64,000 nucleotides of DNA from an uncultured Trueperaceae bacterium. GTDB taxonomy: Bacteria; Deinococcota; Deinococci; Deinococcales; Trueperaceae. Position 1 is the first letter of the stretch. The number at the start of each line of letters is the position of its first letter. A program made the position numbers and the translations under genes. The notes under the pieces are model-generated. The model was given only the letters and a program-made list of their open reading frames with translations. It was not told where the DNA came from and ran no database searches. Of this stretch, positions 41,664-50,232 are shown piece after piece. The DNA lies in assembly GCA_937907415.1 (NCBI GenBank), contig CALCHY010000302.1, forward strand, positions 1 through 64,000. The letters are read 5' to 3'.

Positions 41664-43749
41664 CGTAAGCGAGTTGCCTGGAGTCGGGGACATCCTGCGC
41701 CAACGCATCGTGACGGCCCTATCCCCTCAAGGCGGGGAGGACGACGCGGTGCGGCGCATCAACGAGGACCCGTACGTGCTCTTGAGCGTGCCCGGCATCG
41801 GCGCGCAACGCATCGTCCGGATCCTGTCGGAACGTTTCGCGGTCACCCCACCGGAGGTCATGCAGCGCATGGCAGAGCACCACAAGAGCCTGCCCGGCAT
41901 CGCGCCGGCTACCCACAACACCCAACTGACCAACAACGGAAGCGCCGTCGCGGAAGCCCCGCCCGCCGCCCCGGCTCGGTCTTGGGTTATCGAGCAGTTG
42001 CCCGGCGTAGGCTGGCGCCTGGCCGAACGTATAGAGAAGGTGCTGGGCGCCTCACCTGGCCCCAGCTTGCCGCCCTACACGCCTAGCGAAGTACGAGCGT
42101 ACATAGAAGGCGACCCCTACCGCCTGCTGCGCGTGCCGGGCTTGGGCTTCACTCGAGTCGACCGGATCGCGCGCGAGTTCTTCAGCGTTGACCCAGATGA
42201 TCCGCGCCGCCACCAGCACGCGAACGAGTACTTGGTGCGGCAAAGCACCGGGGTGCTTACGTTAGGCGAGTACCGTCGCCGCCGCGCCGCCATGGGTGTC
42301 GCTGACCAGAAACACGAGCTCGCGGGCGTGCAGATGGACAACGGGTTCATCTGGGATGCTGATGAGTTGGAGGCCGAGCGGCGTTTGGCTAGGTGGGCGC
42401 TGGCCGCCTCGAGCGTAGCCGTGGAGCTGAAGCCGGTGCCCGAGCGTGTGGAGAGCGAGATGCTGGCGTTCGGGTTGAACGAGGAGCAACGCACCGCCTG
42501 CTGGGCGGGCTTGAACCTCCCGGCGGTAGCTTTGACCGGCGGCGCCGGCACCGGTAAGACGACCACCATCGCCGCCCTCGCCAGCGTCGCTTCGCGCCGC
42601 GGGCTCAACGTCCACGTCATGGCGTTCGCCGGCAAAGGCAGCGAACGCATCGCCGAGGCGCTGCGCGAGTTCGGACTCGAACCCGAGACCCAGGGGCCCT
42701 TCGGCAACACCGTCGAGGATCCGAACCGGTCATACACGTACTACGGGCGCGTCTTCGTCTCCACCATCCACCGCGGGCTGGCCGCTACCGGCTCCGGCGC
42801 CTTCGAGCTCGATGAGCTCGCGGCTGACATCGTGATCCTGGATGAGGCGAGCATGCTGCCGAACACGCTGTTGGCTGATGTTCTCGAGCGCATGCGGCCC
42901 GAGGCTCGCCTGATGCTGGTGGGGGACCCGCGCCAGCTGCCGCCCATCCAGTTCGGCGCCCCGTTCGAGGCGTTCATCGCCCTTGGGTTGCCGCACTACC
43001 AGCTGCTGAAGAACTACCGGCAAGCTAACCAGGAGGGCATCTTCACCTTGGCGGAAGCCGTTCGCTCCAGGACCCCCGTGTCGCTCACGTCGCGCGCTGG
43101 GGTGCGGGCGCTGCTGGGGCCGGCCTTCGAGGACAATCTGCTGATGGCGGTGGAGGAGATCCGCGCATCCAGCGTCGGACACGACCTGCTCCGCTGGCAG
43201 GTGGTGTGCGCCTTGAACGTCACGCGCGAGCGCCTCAACGCGCTGCTGCAGGAGCGCCTCAACCCAGCCGGTGAGAAGCTGGCCACCTACCGCGAGTATC
43301 GTTCCGGTCTGGTGATGGAGGTGCGTGAGGGTGACAAGGTGGTTGTGCAGCGCAACGATTACGAGCTCGGCATCTTCAACGGCCAGACCGGGATTGTTCT
43401 CGGGTGGGATGATGATGAGGACGCTCTGATCGTCCGCATCGGTTCCTCGACGGTGCTCATTGCGCCGGACCTCGTGTCCGACCTGCTGCGCCTGGGTTAC
43501 GCGATTACGACACACAAAGCTCAGGGATCAGGGTTTTCAGCCGTGGCGGTTGCTGAGCCTGGGGTGGTGACTCTTCACCCGAACCGTTGGACTTACACGA
43601 GCATCACCCGCGCGAGCCAGCAGTTGTACATCATCAGTGCATTGAACGAGGGTTCGTGGTGGTCGATGGCGCTTCGGGAGCCGCCGCCGCAGCCGAGCTC
43701 GCTGGAGAAGCGCGCGCAATTCCTGCGTTTGCAGGCGCAAGATATATGA
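41644..43749 (+). CDS. RecD2/TraA-type superfamily-1B helicase
   Basis: A 701-residue helicase. Three helix-hairpin-helix-like segments lie in the first 180 residues (LPGVGDIL, VPGIGAQR, LPGVGWRL and VPGLGFTR). Walker A is GGAGTGKTT (299-307), Walker B is ILDEASML, then GDPRQLPPI, and near the C-terminus ITTHKAQGSGF and YTSITRA. These are RecD2 motifs; family members unwind DNA 5'-3' in repair or conjugation. The N-terminus is shorter than in Deinococcus RecD2. ATG 41644 follows a leaderless -10; the frame open from 41602 is not preferred. Confidence 0.9.
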   Translation: MPRLITSVSELPGVGDILRQRIVTALSPQGGEDDAVRRINEDPYVLLSVPGIGAQRIVRILSERFAVTPPEVMQRMAEHHKSLPGIAPATHNTQLTNNGSAVAEAPPAAPARSWVIEQLPGVGWRLAERIEKVLGASPGPSLPPYTPSEVRAYIEGDPYRLLRVPGLGFTRVDRIAREFFSVDPDDPRRHQHANEYLVRQSTGVLTLGEYRRRRAAMGVADQKHELAGVQMDNGFIWDADELEAERRLARWALAASSVAVELKPVPERVESEMLAFGLNEEQRTACWAGLNLPAVALTGGAGTGKTTTIAALASVASRRGLNVHVMAFAGKGSERIAEALREFGLEPETQGPFGNTVEDPNRSYTYYGRVFVSTIHRGLAATGSGAFELDELAADIVILDEASMLPNTLLADVLERMRPEARLMLVGDPRQLPPIQFGAPFEAFIALGLPHYQLLKNYRQANQEGIFTLAEAVRSRTPVSLTSRAGVRALLGPAFEDNLLMAVEEIRASSVGHDLLRWQVVCALNVTRERLNALLQERLNPAGEKLATYREYRSGLVMEVREGDKVVVQRNDYELGIFNGQTGIVLGWDDDEDALIVRIGSSTVLIAPDLVSDLLRLGYAITTHKAQGSGFSAVAVAEPGVVTLHPNRWTYTSITRASQQLYIISALNEGSWWSMALREPPPQPSSLEKRAQFLRLQAQDI

Positions 43750-43783
43750 CCGATTTGCACAAACCCTATTGGCACGGGCTGCG

Positions 43784-46597
43784 TCAGTAGAGCGCCGCCT
43801 TCGGTAAGTAGGGATTATTAACCGATTCGGGCAGCCTGAACTCATCCAGGCCACCTGAGGTTGAGCTTATATCTCCGCGGGCAACAATCGTTCCAATGAA
43901 CGTGGGGACGCGGCCATTAATCCTCACGCTCCCGCCGCTCCAGAGTATGGCGTGTTTTTCCTCACTGTTGCCTCCTAGCTCAATGTCGCCCTCGCTCATG
44001 AGTGCGGGTCCCTGGCCGGTAGGGTTAGCAAGGAGCTCACCGTCCATTCGGAACCCTTGGATGCTCACGACGGTGACATCTCCAATCAGCGTCCCTGTAA
44101 TGTGATTAGTTAGGGACCCTCCTATGATGATTGACCGCCCGGTATCGTTTCCAATGGTGCCACGAATCTCGATCCTTGACGTCTCATGACCAATCACGAC
44201 GATCTCGGGGTAGGCGCCGTACAGAACGAGGGTTTCTCCGGCACCCAGGCAAATGACGCTACTGCCACCGCCCAACGCGAGTCCACATACGGCACCGATA
44301 TCGGTAAATCCCGGGTCACCCAGTAAGTCAGCGACCACGCGGTCGCGTATCTCAAAGAAATTCACTAACGGAATCATCGGTGGCGGGGCGTCGCTGAAGC
44401 AGACACTCTGACGGAGCCTGCACTGCTGGCCAGCTTCAGCTTTGAATCCCGCTACCATGTCGGCGTTGGGCGCGTCGATTGATCCACCCGCCCACAGGTT
44501 TACTGCGAACAGAAGCCGGCCACCAATATCGATGTCGTGGGCTGCTATTAAGCCGTGTTCGAATGTGGGGTCCTTTTCCCACGTGAACGCCGAAATAAAG
44601 GCCTGTTCGCTAGCGGTCGCGCCAAGGTTATCGGTGATGGTGAGGGTGGGGGAGTACAGACCGGGGTGCTCGTACGTGTGAGTTATGACCGTGCCGCTGC
44701 CCGTTGTTCCATCTCCTAAGTCCCAGTCGTAGGAGGTGATGGTTCCGTCTGGGTCGCTAGAGGCGCTGGCATCAAAAGTGACCTCGAGCGGGGCTTCGCC
44801 GTCGTTTGTGGTCGTGGTGAATGCTGCAGTGGGCGCCTGGTTGGGCGGGCTGACCATTACCTGCCTGCTTGTAACGTCGGCCGCTCCTGCGTCATCCGTG
44901 ACAGTGAGGGTAATGGTATGCGCTCCCGGTGAATTGAATGTGTGGGAGGTGGTCACGCCAGTTCCTGCTGTCTCGTCGCCGAAATTCCACTCGTAAGAGG
45001 TGATGATTCCGTCGGGGTCATTCGAGGCGGCGGCGTTCAGGTAGACGGTTAACGGCGCGCGGCCAGTCTCGGGAGCCATTGTGAACGCGCTGGTTGGCGG
45101 GTGATTAACGGCTGGGCTCGTTACGGTGAGCATCTTCGTGGCCTGGCTGCTTGTACCGTCGTCGTCAGTAACGGTAAGGGTGATGGTGTAGGTTCCTGCC
45201 TCAACGTAAGTGTGGTTGCCGGTCACTCCGGTCGCCATGCCACCGTCACCAAACGCCCAGGCGTAAGTAGTGATAGTGCCGTCTGGATCACTGGAGGCGC
45301 TGGCATCGAGCTCGACGGCCAGAGGGGCTTCGCCGGTATCAGGAGTCATGGCGAACGTGGCAACTGGAGCCTCGTTTTCGGCTGCTGCCGGCATGACCTG
45401 CAGGGTGGCGTTGCTTGTGGCTGTCTCTCCTTGGTTATCGGTAATCACGAGGGTGATGGTGTAGGTACCAGTCTCAAGGTAGGTGTGGTTGGCGGTTACC
45501 CCGTTCGCCGTGCCGCCGTCCCCGAAGTCCCAGTCAAAAGTGGTGATCCAGCCGTCAGGGTCGGTCGACTCGGTAGCGTCGGCCACTATCGTTAATGGCG
45601 CTTCGCCTTCCGGCGGGGTGAGGCTGAACGTTGCAGTGGGGCGTTCATTTCCCTCGCGCACGGCAGTAATATCGATGCCCTTGGCATGTTGGCTCGTAAC
45701 TCCTTTGTCGTCGGTGACGGTGAGTGTAATCGTGTACTCACCCGCTGCTTCGTACATGTGGTTGACCACTTGGCCGCTGCCGGTTTCTCCGTCACCGAAC
45801 TCCCAGTCGAAATTAGTGATTGTCCCGTCTGGGTCGTGGGAAGTCGTGGCGTCAAACTTAACGGCCAGCGGAGCCTCGCCACCTTCGGGCGAGAGGCTAA
45901 ACATAGCGACTGGCGATTCGTTGTCTTGGCCTGGTGCACTGACTATTACGGTTGTGGTCTGTTGAGCGGTGGCGCCATCGTTGTCAGTGATTGTGAGCGT
46001 GACGGTGTAGTTTCCGGGCTTTCCGTACAGGTGACTCACCATCAGGCCACTATCGCCGAGCCCGTCGCCGAACTCCCAGGCGTATGCGGTGATCGACCCA
46101 TCGGGGTCGTGCGACATGCTGGCGTCAAACACCACAGTGAGTGGAGCTGGTCCCGATGCTGGGGTAGCCGTGAACTCCGCCATGGGGGGTAGGTTCTCGG
46201 GCGCAGGATCCGAGGACTCCTTGGGTTCCGTGACAGTGACGGAAGCTTTGCGCTGGTCAGTACCGCCCTTGTCGTTGGTAACAGTCAGCTCTATTGTGTA
46301 TTCGCCGGTTGTCGTGTAGGTGTGTGTTGCCGTCACTCCGCTGCTCTTAGCGCCGTCACCGAACTTCCAAGAGTAGCTAGTTATGCGTCCATTCCGGGTG
46401 TTAGATTCGCCAGCGTCGACCTCTACCTTAAGGGGCGCTGCGCCTTCCGTTGGTGTGAGCGTAAACGCCGCCACCGGCGATTCAGGTGGCACATCCCCCG
46501 CGCTTTCGCCTCCGCATGCAACAAGCGCTACTGTGACAATCGCAGTTAGAACGAGGCGCGTTACGCGCCAGTCGGACGATCCCCCGAAACGTTTCAT
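43784..46597 (-). CDS. lipoprotein with seven PKD repeats
   Basis: A 937-residue surface protein. The lipobox is LVAC at about residue 28 (VTVALVAC-GGE). Seven PKD domains of about 85-90 residues follow, each with a start like PVAxFxxTPxxGxAPLxV, a middle DPDGxIxxYxWxFGDG and an end TYxxxGxYTITLTVTDxxG. The last 260 residues are a Gly-rich, beta-sheet-like domain with SDAPPP and repeated Ile/Val runs. PKD repeats usually mediate adhesion or spacing outside the cell. It converges with the helicase gene. An extended -10 (TGATAGGTT) lies eight bases before ATG 46597. Confidence 0.85.
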   Translation of the reverse strand: MKRFGGSSDWRVTRLVLTAIVTVALVACGGESAGDVPPESPVAAFTLTPTEGAAPLKVEVDAGESNTRNGRITSYSWKFGDGAKSSGVTATHTYTTTGEYTIELTVTNDKGGTDQRKASVTVTEPKESSDPAPENLPPMAEFTATPASGPAPLTVVFDASMSHDPDGSITAYAWEFGDGLGDSGLMVSHLYGKPGNYTVTLTITDNDGATAQQTTTVIVSAPGQDNESPVAMFSLSPEGGEAPLAVKFDATTSHDPDGTITNFDWEFGDGETGSGQVVNHMYEAAGEYTITLTVTDDKGVTSQHAKGIDITAVREGNERPTATFSLTPPEGEAPLTIVADATESTDPDGWITTFDWDFGDGGTANGVTANHTYLETGTYTITLVITDNQGETATSNATLQVMPAAAENEAPVATFAMTPDTGEAPLAVELDASASSDPDGTITTYAWAFGDGGMATGVTGNHTYVEAGTYTITLTVTDDDGTSSQATKMLTVTSPAVNHPPTSAFTMAPETGRAPLTVYLNAAASNDPDGIITSYEWNFGDETAGTGVTTSHTFNSPGAHTITLTVTDDAGAADVTSRQVMVSPPNQAPTAAFTTTTNDGEAPLEVTFDASASSDPDGTITSYDWDLGDGTTGSGTVITHTYEHPGLYSPTLTITDNLGATASEQAFISAFTWEKDPTFEHGLIAAHDIDIGGRLLFAVNLWAGGSIDAPNADMVAGFKAEAGQQCRLRQSVCFSDAPPPMIPLVNFFEIRDRVVADLLGDPGFTDIGAVCGLALGGGSSVICLGAGETLVLYGAYPEIVVIGHETSRIEIRGTIGNDTGRSIIIGGSLTNHITGTLIGDVTVVSIQGFRMDGELLANPTGQGPALMSEGDIELGGNSEEKHAILWSGGSVRINGRVPTFIGTIVARGDISSTSGGLDEFRLPESVNNPYLPKAALY

Positions 46598-46758
46598 GGT
46601 CGCTCAACCTATCAAACCGACAATAACAGCGAACTTACGTGCGCGAGGGCCTGGGGCACAGCATGCCGTGAGCGTCGCATGGTGGGCAGGCGTTGGCGGG
46701 GCCGAAACCGGCGCTTCCGCAGCCCATGGCCTGCTGCGACCGTCCTGTGGCTATCGTG

Positions 46759-47583
46759 CTACTGGAAGATGTGTTGGTACTCGAGGGGGACGCTGTCGAT
46801 GATGTCCTGCGGCCAGGGGCTGGAGGCCGGTTGTCCGGTGGGCATGCCGCCCACGAATGCCGCTGACTCTATGGAAGCCTCGGCTTTCGTCGGGTCGGGT
46901 CGGCTCGGGTCGGGTCGGATCTGGTCGGGTCGCGGCTCGGCGCTTGGGTACTCGATTGGGATGCTGTTGGGCACTTGGGGGGCGGCCTGGTGCTGGACGA
47001 TGCCGTCTTCGCCGCGCGGTCCACGCGGTCCGACCGGCCCGCGCTCGCCCTGCGGTCCCATTGGGCCAACCGCGCCCGACTCGCCTTGTGGTCCTTGCGG
47101 CCCAGCCGGGCCCACGAGCATGCCGCTCTCGAATGCGGCCACGAGGTTCTCTAGCTGGAAGGAGAGTGTGTTGAGTCGCGTGTCGTACGCGGAGAACCGG
47201 GCGGCCGCGAAGCCCTCCCACTCGTCGAGCGCGGCTTCGAGTTCGGCGATCGTCTCTTCGATGGCCGTGAGTTGCTCGGTAGCGAGGGCGGTGTCGTGGG
47301 CGCTAGCTCGTTCGTTTAGGAACGCTTGGTTCACTAGGTCGACGAGGCGTGAGAGGATGAGGCTCATCTCGAAGCGGTCGATGGGGTGTTCGCCTTGGAA
47401 GCTGTTGTCGGGGAAGCCGACCATGAGCCCAAGGCGGGTGGAGCGTTCGACGGCGTTCTGGGCCCAGTGGCCTTGGGGTACGTCGCGGAACATGGGGCCT
47501 TGGGCGGTGGCTGTGGCGCCGATCAGCAGGGTGGCGCCGGCTGCCATGGCCAGCAAAGGTCGAGGGGCGCGGAGTCTTAACAT
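46759..47583 (-). CDS. SLH-domain protein with collagen-like repeats
   Basis: A 274-residue exported protein. After a signal peptide ending ATATAQ comes one SLH domain (about 30-85: [22 protein letters not shown]..., [18 protein letters not shown]). A coiled coil follows (about 90-145), then about twelve Gly-X-Y triplets ([19 protein letters not shown]...), then a Pro/Arg/Asp repeat ([10 protein letters not shown]). The SLH plus coiled coil plan fits Deinococcota envelope proteins; the collagen-like stem is uncommon. The ATG at 47583 lies six bases after TAGGCT (leaderless) inside the 3' end of the upstream gene. Confidence 0.85.
   Translation of the reverse strand: MLRLRAPRPLLAMAAGATLLIGATATAQGPMFRDVPQGHWAQNAVERSTRLGLMVGFPDNSFQGEHPIDRFEMSLILSRLVDLVNQAFLNERASAHDTALATEQLTAIEETIAELEAALDEWEGFAAARFSAYDTRLNTLSFQLENLVAAFESGMLVGPAGPQGPQGESGAVGPMGPQGERGPVGPRGPRGEDGIVQHQAAPQVPNSIPIEYPSAEPRPDQIRPDPSRPDPTKAEASIESAAFVGGMPTGQPASSPWPQDIIDSVPLEYQHIFQ
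46890..46936. repeat. pentanucleotide-type microrepeat (CGGGT)n
   Basis: CGGGT/CGGCT/CGGAT units follow each other about nine times and encode the RPDP-type repeat of the SLH protein. Such a tract can change length by slippage; a change not divisible by three would shift the frame. Confidence 0.6.
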
Positions 47584-49253
47584 CACCCCAGCCTATCACT
47601 TTTTTGTGTTCCGGCTGATTGCGTGCGGGTGGTCTTCTTGAGGCCCGTGGCGGCGTCGAGTTCGGCCACTAGCGCCCACACGAACGCATCGTCTGCAGGT
47701 CGGTTGTCCTTGCCGCCTCGAGCACGCCGGAGGGCTTGGTCACGTTGCTCTGGGGTCAGCGTGCTCCACGCCTGCAGTCGCCGCCCGTCCCGTCTGTAGA
47801 TCTCCATGAGCTTTCCGCTGAGGAGCTGGAACGCGGCTCCTGTCAGGCCGGTCGCCGCATCGGGAGCGGGGATCTCGGTCTCGCTTCGCTCGGGTTGAGC
47901 AGGGGTTAGCTCGTCTGTGCTGATGTTGACGTCGGTCGCGGTGAGTTCGTCGAGCTTCTTCTTGTAGGCGTCGAAGGCGAGTCTGTCAGCGGTCTCAGGG
48001 TCGTGGCCGGCGTCGAGCGCGGCCTCGAACGCCTTCTCCTCGGCTTGCTTGGCGATTATGCGGCGCTGCTCGACGGCTTTCCTTGCCCCAGAGGCGTTCG
48101 TGCTTGTCTCCACGTGGGTTAGGCCAGCTGCAAGGTCGAGCTCTTCCTTGAGCACCGTACTGAACGCTTTGGGTTCGTGTGGGTTTTTCTTGCGTTCTTG
48201 AGCACGGCGGAACGCCGCGTCCTGCTGTTCGGTGTTGAGGTCGTTCCAAGCTCTGCTGCGGCGACGGTCGTCGGTGAGGAGGTGAGGGAGGAGCGCCTTG
48301 AAGGTCGCGCGGATCTTCGGGTCTAGGCCTTTCCCTTCCCCTTGAGTAGTAGTTATGGGCTCCGCGGGCCTGGGTGCGGTCGCGGGCCCCGCGCTACTAC
48401 TCTTCTTGGAGAGAGTCTTCTTCTCAACCGTGTTCTTAGGGACAGTCTTCTTAGCTGCTGGTTTTCCGGGTGCGGGTTTTCCGGGTGCGGATTTCCCGGG
48501 TGCGGGTTTTCCGGGTACGGCTTCGACGGGTGCTGATTTTCCGGGTGCGGTAATGAGGGCTAGGTTCTTCTCGCGGTCGGGGTCTTCTTCGGTCCCGATG
48601 CGGTAGTCGGCGACCAGATAGTTGCCGTTGCCGAACTGCCCATTGGCTTTGCGCTGTTGCTCGAGGCGCACCACGTAGCCGGCGGCGATCAGTTCGTCGA
48701 GACCGGTGCTGATGCTGTCGACGCGGTCAGTGGCGAAGTTTTGTAGGTACTCTTCGCTGAAGTTCCAGCCTGGGGGGAAGCTGAGCATGGTGGCCAGGAG
48801 GCCGATGGCTTTGCCGCTGACTTCGGGGGCGCGCACGGTGGCGTTGCGGATCTTTACGAAGCGGCGGTCGGTGAGGATCTGGAGGTTCCTACCGCCTGTG
48901 GGGTCGGCGGCGTTCACGGCTTCCGGGTCCAGCAGCTTTTGGGTGAGGGGGTTTCCGTGCGGGTAGTCGTAGACGTCGTAGTTGCTACGGCCGTAGTGAC
49001 CCCGCTCACCTCGCTGCTGTCCGTGGTCGACGACGTAACCGGCTTCGGTGAGCTCCTTGAGGCCGCTGTCGAGAGCGCCCCTGCGTTCGGTCATGAGCTT
49101 GCGTAGGTGCTTCTTGTGGAAGACCCAGCCGTCGTCGAAGCTCAGCATGAGGACGAGGATGCCTTTGGCCTTGAAGCTGGTGCGCGGGTCGCGGACCGAT
49201 ACGTTGCTGGCGGTCGTGAAGTGGTCGCGCGGGGGGACGCGGAAGGTGCTCAT
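47583..49253 (-). CDS. duplicated winged-helix protein, candidate replication initiator
   Basis: A 556-residue protein. Two related winged-helix domains lie at about 17-95 and 130-215. Each follows the plan [24 protein letters not shown] / [21 protein letters not shown], then 'W.F...(H/Y)L', then a D..S.GL.EL..AGYV recognition helix and a wing ending in YxVYDY/YLVADY. This is the fold of many plasmid and phage replication or DnaD-like proteins. A linker has five APGK(P/S) repeats. The C-terminal half has two related segments ([34 protein letters not shown]). Start ATG 49253 has GGAG about seven bases upstream. No direct proof of Rep function. Confidence 0.65.
   Translation of the reverse strand: MSTFRVPPRDHFTTASNVSVRDPRTSFKAKGILVLMLSFDDGWVFHKKHLRKLMTERRGALDSGLKELTEAGYVVDHGQQRGERGHYGRSNYDVYDYPHGNPLTQKLLDPEAVNAADPTGGRNLQILTDRRFVKIRNATVRAPEVSGKAIGLLATMLSFPPGWNFSEEYLQNFATDRVDSISTGLDELIAAGYVVRLEQQRKANGQFGNGNYLVADYRIGTEEDPDREKNLALITAPGKSAPVEAVPGKPAPGKSAPGKPAPGKPAAKKTVPKNTVEKKTLSKKSSSAGPATAPRPAEPITTTQGEGKGLDPKIRATFKALLPHLLTDDRRRSRAWNDLNTEQQDAAFRRAQERKKNPHEPKAFSTVLKEELDLAAGLTHVETSTNASGARKAVEQRRIIAKQAEEKAFEAALDAGHDPETADRLAFDAYKKKLDELTATDVNISTDELTPAQPERSETEIPAPDAATGLTGAAFQLLSGKLMEIYRRDGRRLQAWSTLTPEQRDQALRRARGGKDNRPADDAFVWALVAELDAATGLKKTTRTQSAGTQKSDRLG
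47590..47595 (-). promoter_or_regulatory. extended -10 TGATAGGCT, leaderless start of the SLH gene
   Basis: On the minus strand TGA-TAGGCT, then GGGGTG (6 bases), then ATG 47583. It lies inside the last codons of the upstream gene. Confidence 0.55.
48468..48550. repeat. 15-bp tandem repeat encoding APGK(P/S)
   Basis: About five imperfect copies of GGTTTTCCGGGTGCG within the linker of the winged-helix protein gene. Confidence 0.7.
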
Positions 49254-49272
49254 CCGCGGCTCCGGGTGCGTG

Positions 49273-49292
49273 CTCGCCAGGTCACTGGCGAG
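49273..49292 (-). promoter_or_regulatory. leader hairpin of the replication-initiator-like gene
   Basis: CTCGCCAG and CTGGCGAG form a perfect 8-bp stem with tetraloop GTCA about 20 bases before ATG 49253, where it could limit translation or copy number. Confidence 0.55.
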
Positions 49293-49336
49293 GGGTCAAA
49301 TGTGGCAGATTGCATGTCTGCGTCGGGCTTTTGAGG

Positions 49337-49366
49337 TTGCAAAGACTACCCGAATTGCGCTAGAAT
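49337..49366 (+). promoter_or_regulatory. promoter candidate TTGCAA-18-TAGAAT
   Basis: TTGCAA at 49337-49342 and TAGAAT at 49361-49366, spacer 18, pointing right. It would make an RNA antisense to the HEARO-like RNA, as no gene follows. Confidence 0.45.
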
Positions 49367-49399
49367 GTCCTTGGAGAAGGCGCGGGTATTCTAGCGCAA
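49355..49399. repeat. 12-bp perfect inverted repeat with 21-base centre
   Basis: TTGCGCTAGAAT (49355-49366) and ATTCTAGCGCAA (49388-49399). Each arm contains a TAGAAT -10-like hexamer facing opposite ways, so the site may be a dual promoter/operator about 100 bases upstream of the replication-like gene. Confidence 0.6.
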
Positions 49400-49481
49400 C
49401 CTGATCTGGTCCCCTCGGTTCCCGCCGGGGGGATCGGTCTTTTGGCTCCCTGCTCGTCGCGGCTGTCCGCTCAAGGCCAGG

Positions 49482-49803
49482 GCCTCAGCCGGTCGTGCCG
49501 AGGTCCTCTATCAGCCCCTCCCTTCCTAGAGTGCCCTTACGAACCTATGTGACGGGCGCTAATTGGCGCCGCTCCCCTCGGGAATGTTCACGACCGGCTC
49601 CAACCCCGTGGGGTTGCGGTGGGGATCTTCGGCGCTTTACCTTTCGCCAGCATGATCCCCGCCTTCCAGGGTCCGGGACTGAGGAAGCATCCCGGAGTGG
49701 GTCTTAAGCGACCTATCGTGAACCGAGCAACCATCGGTTGCTGACCCTGGTCAACCCAGCTCTACTCCTTCCAAGCTCCGCCCTTCAGGGCGGGGTAGTT
49801 GAC
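49482..49803 (-). ncRNA. HEARO-like structured RNA (IscB-type omega RNA), orphan
   Basis: On the minus strand the region opens with GTCAACTACC and a hairpin CCCCGCCCT-GA-AGGGCGGAG (49776-49795), as in IS200/IS605-type ends and HEARO RNAs. Perfect stems follow: AGCAACC/GGTTGCT (49726-49742), TCCGGGA/TCCCGGA (49672-49696), GGGGATC/GATCCCC enclosing a GGCG/CGCC hairpin (49621-49660), CAACCCC/GGGGTTG (49601-49616), GGCGC/GCGCC (49555-49570) and CCTCGGC/GCTGAGG (about 49482-49503). HEARO RNAs guide the nuclease IscB, which is normally encoded just downstream; no IscB frame is present here. The identification is from remembered sequence style and structure, not from a search. Confidence 0.6.
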
Positions 49804-49849
49804 GGTCTCGGGGCTCCCAGTTGTTAACCCCACACTAAAGCTAACACAA

Positions 49850-49867
49850 ACCGGGCATGCGCCCGGT
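49850..49867. terminator. hairpin ACCGGGC-ATGC-GCCCGGT
   Basis: A perfect 7-bp stem with a 4-base loop, followed on the plus strand by CTCTATCTGT. Weak T content, so possibly only a structured element. Confidence 0.4.
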
Positions 49868-50220
49868 CTCTATCTGTGATTACTTTCGGATAACGCCGAG
49901 CCTCACGGCAATCTGGGTCGCGAACGGGCTAGGGGTCCCTTGCGGGGCCGTGGCGGGGCGGGCTCCATTTGGGAATAGTACAGCCATAACAGGCCGCCCG
50001 CAAAAACAGGCGCTCTGTATATACATTCAGGGAGCATGCAGGGCGCTGGGTTAGCGGCGGCGCTCTTGGGGCCATCTTCGGCCCCGCTGTTATCATTGCC
50101 TGATTGCTATGACGGGATCGGCACGCGGCGCACTCGCGCAAGCTGGGACTTGGCGATTATGCTGTCGTGGGCAGGATGAGCGCTCTTCTATGCCAAGACA
50201 GCCGGAACATGGAAGCCTGA

Positions 50221-50226
50221 TAATAT
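50221..50226 (+). promoter_or_regulatory. -10 box TAATAT, leaderless start of thyX
   Basis: TAATAT, then GAGGGC (6 bases), then ATG 50233. GAGGGC could also act as a short ribosome site if transcription starts earlier. Confidence 0.45.
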
Positions 50227-50232
50227 GAGGGC

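Larger units (their letters stand above)
49254..50232. other. intergenic region with structured RNA and regulatory hairpins
   Basis: No protein-coding frame is convincing over almost 1 kb. It holds the leader hairpin of the replication-like gene, a 12-bp inverted repeat with promoter boxes, the HEARO-like RNA, a GC hairpin at 49850, a GGGGCC-ATCTTC-GGCCCC hairpin at 50068-50085, and the thyX promoter. Confidence 0.7.

Noticed and set aside
43784..46597. CRISPR-like regular repeats
   Set aside because: The periodicity is that of PKD protein domains in one open frame, with no short identical repeats and unique spacers.
49482..49803. IscB or TnpB coding sequence next to the HEARO-like RNA
   Set aside because: No frame in the surrounding 1 kb shows RuvC or HNH motifs.
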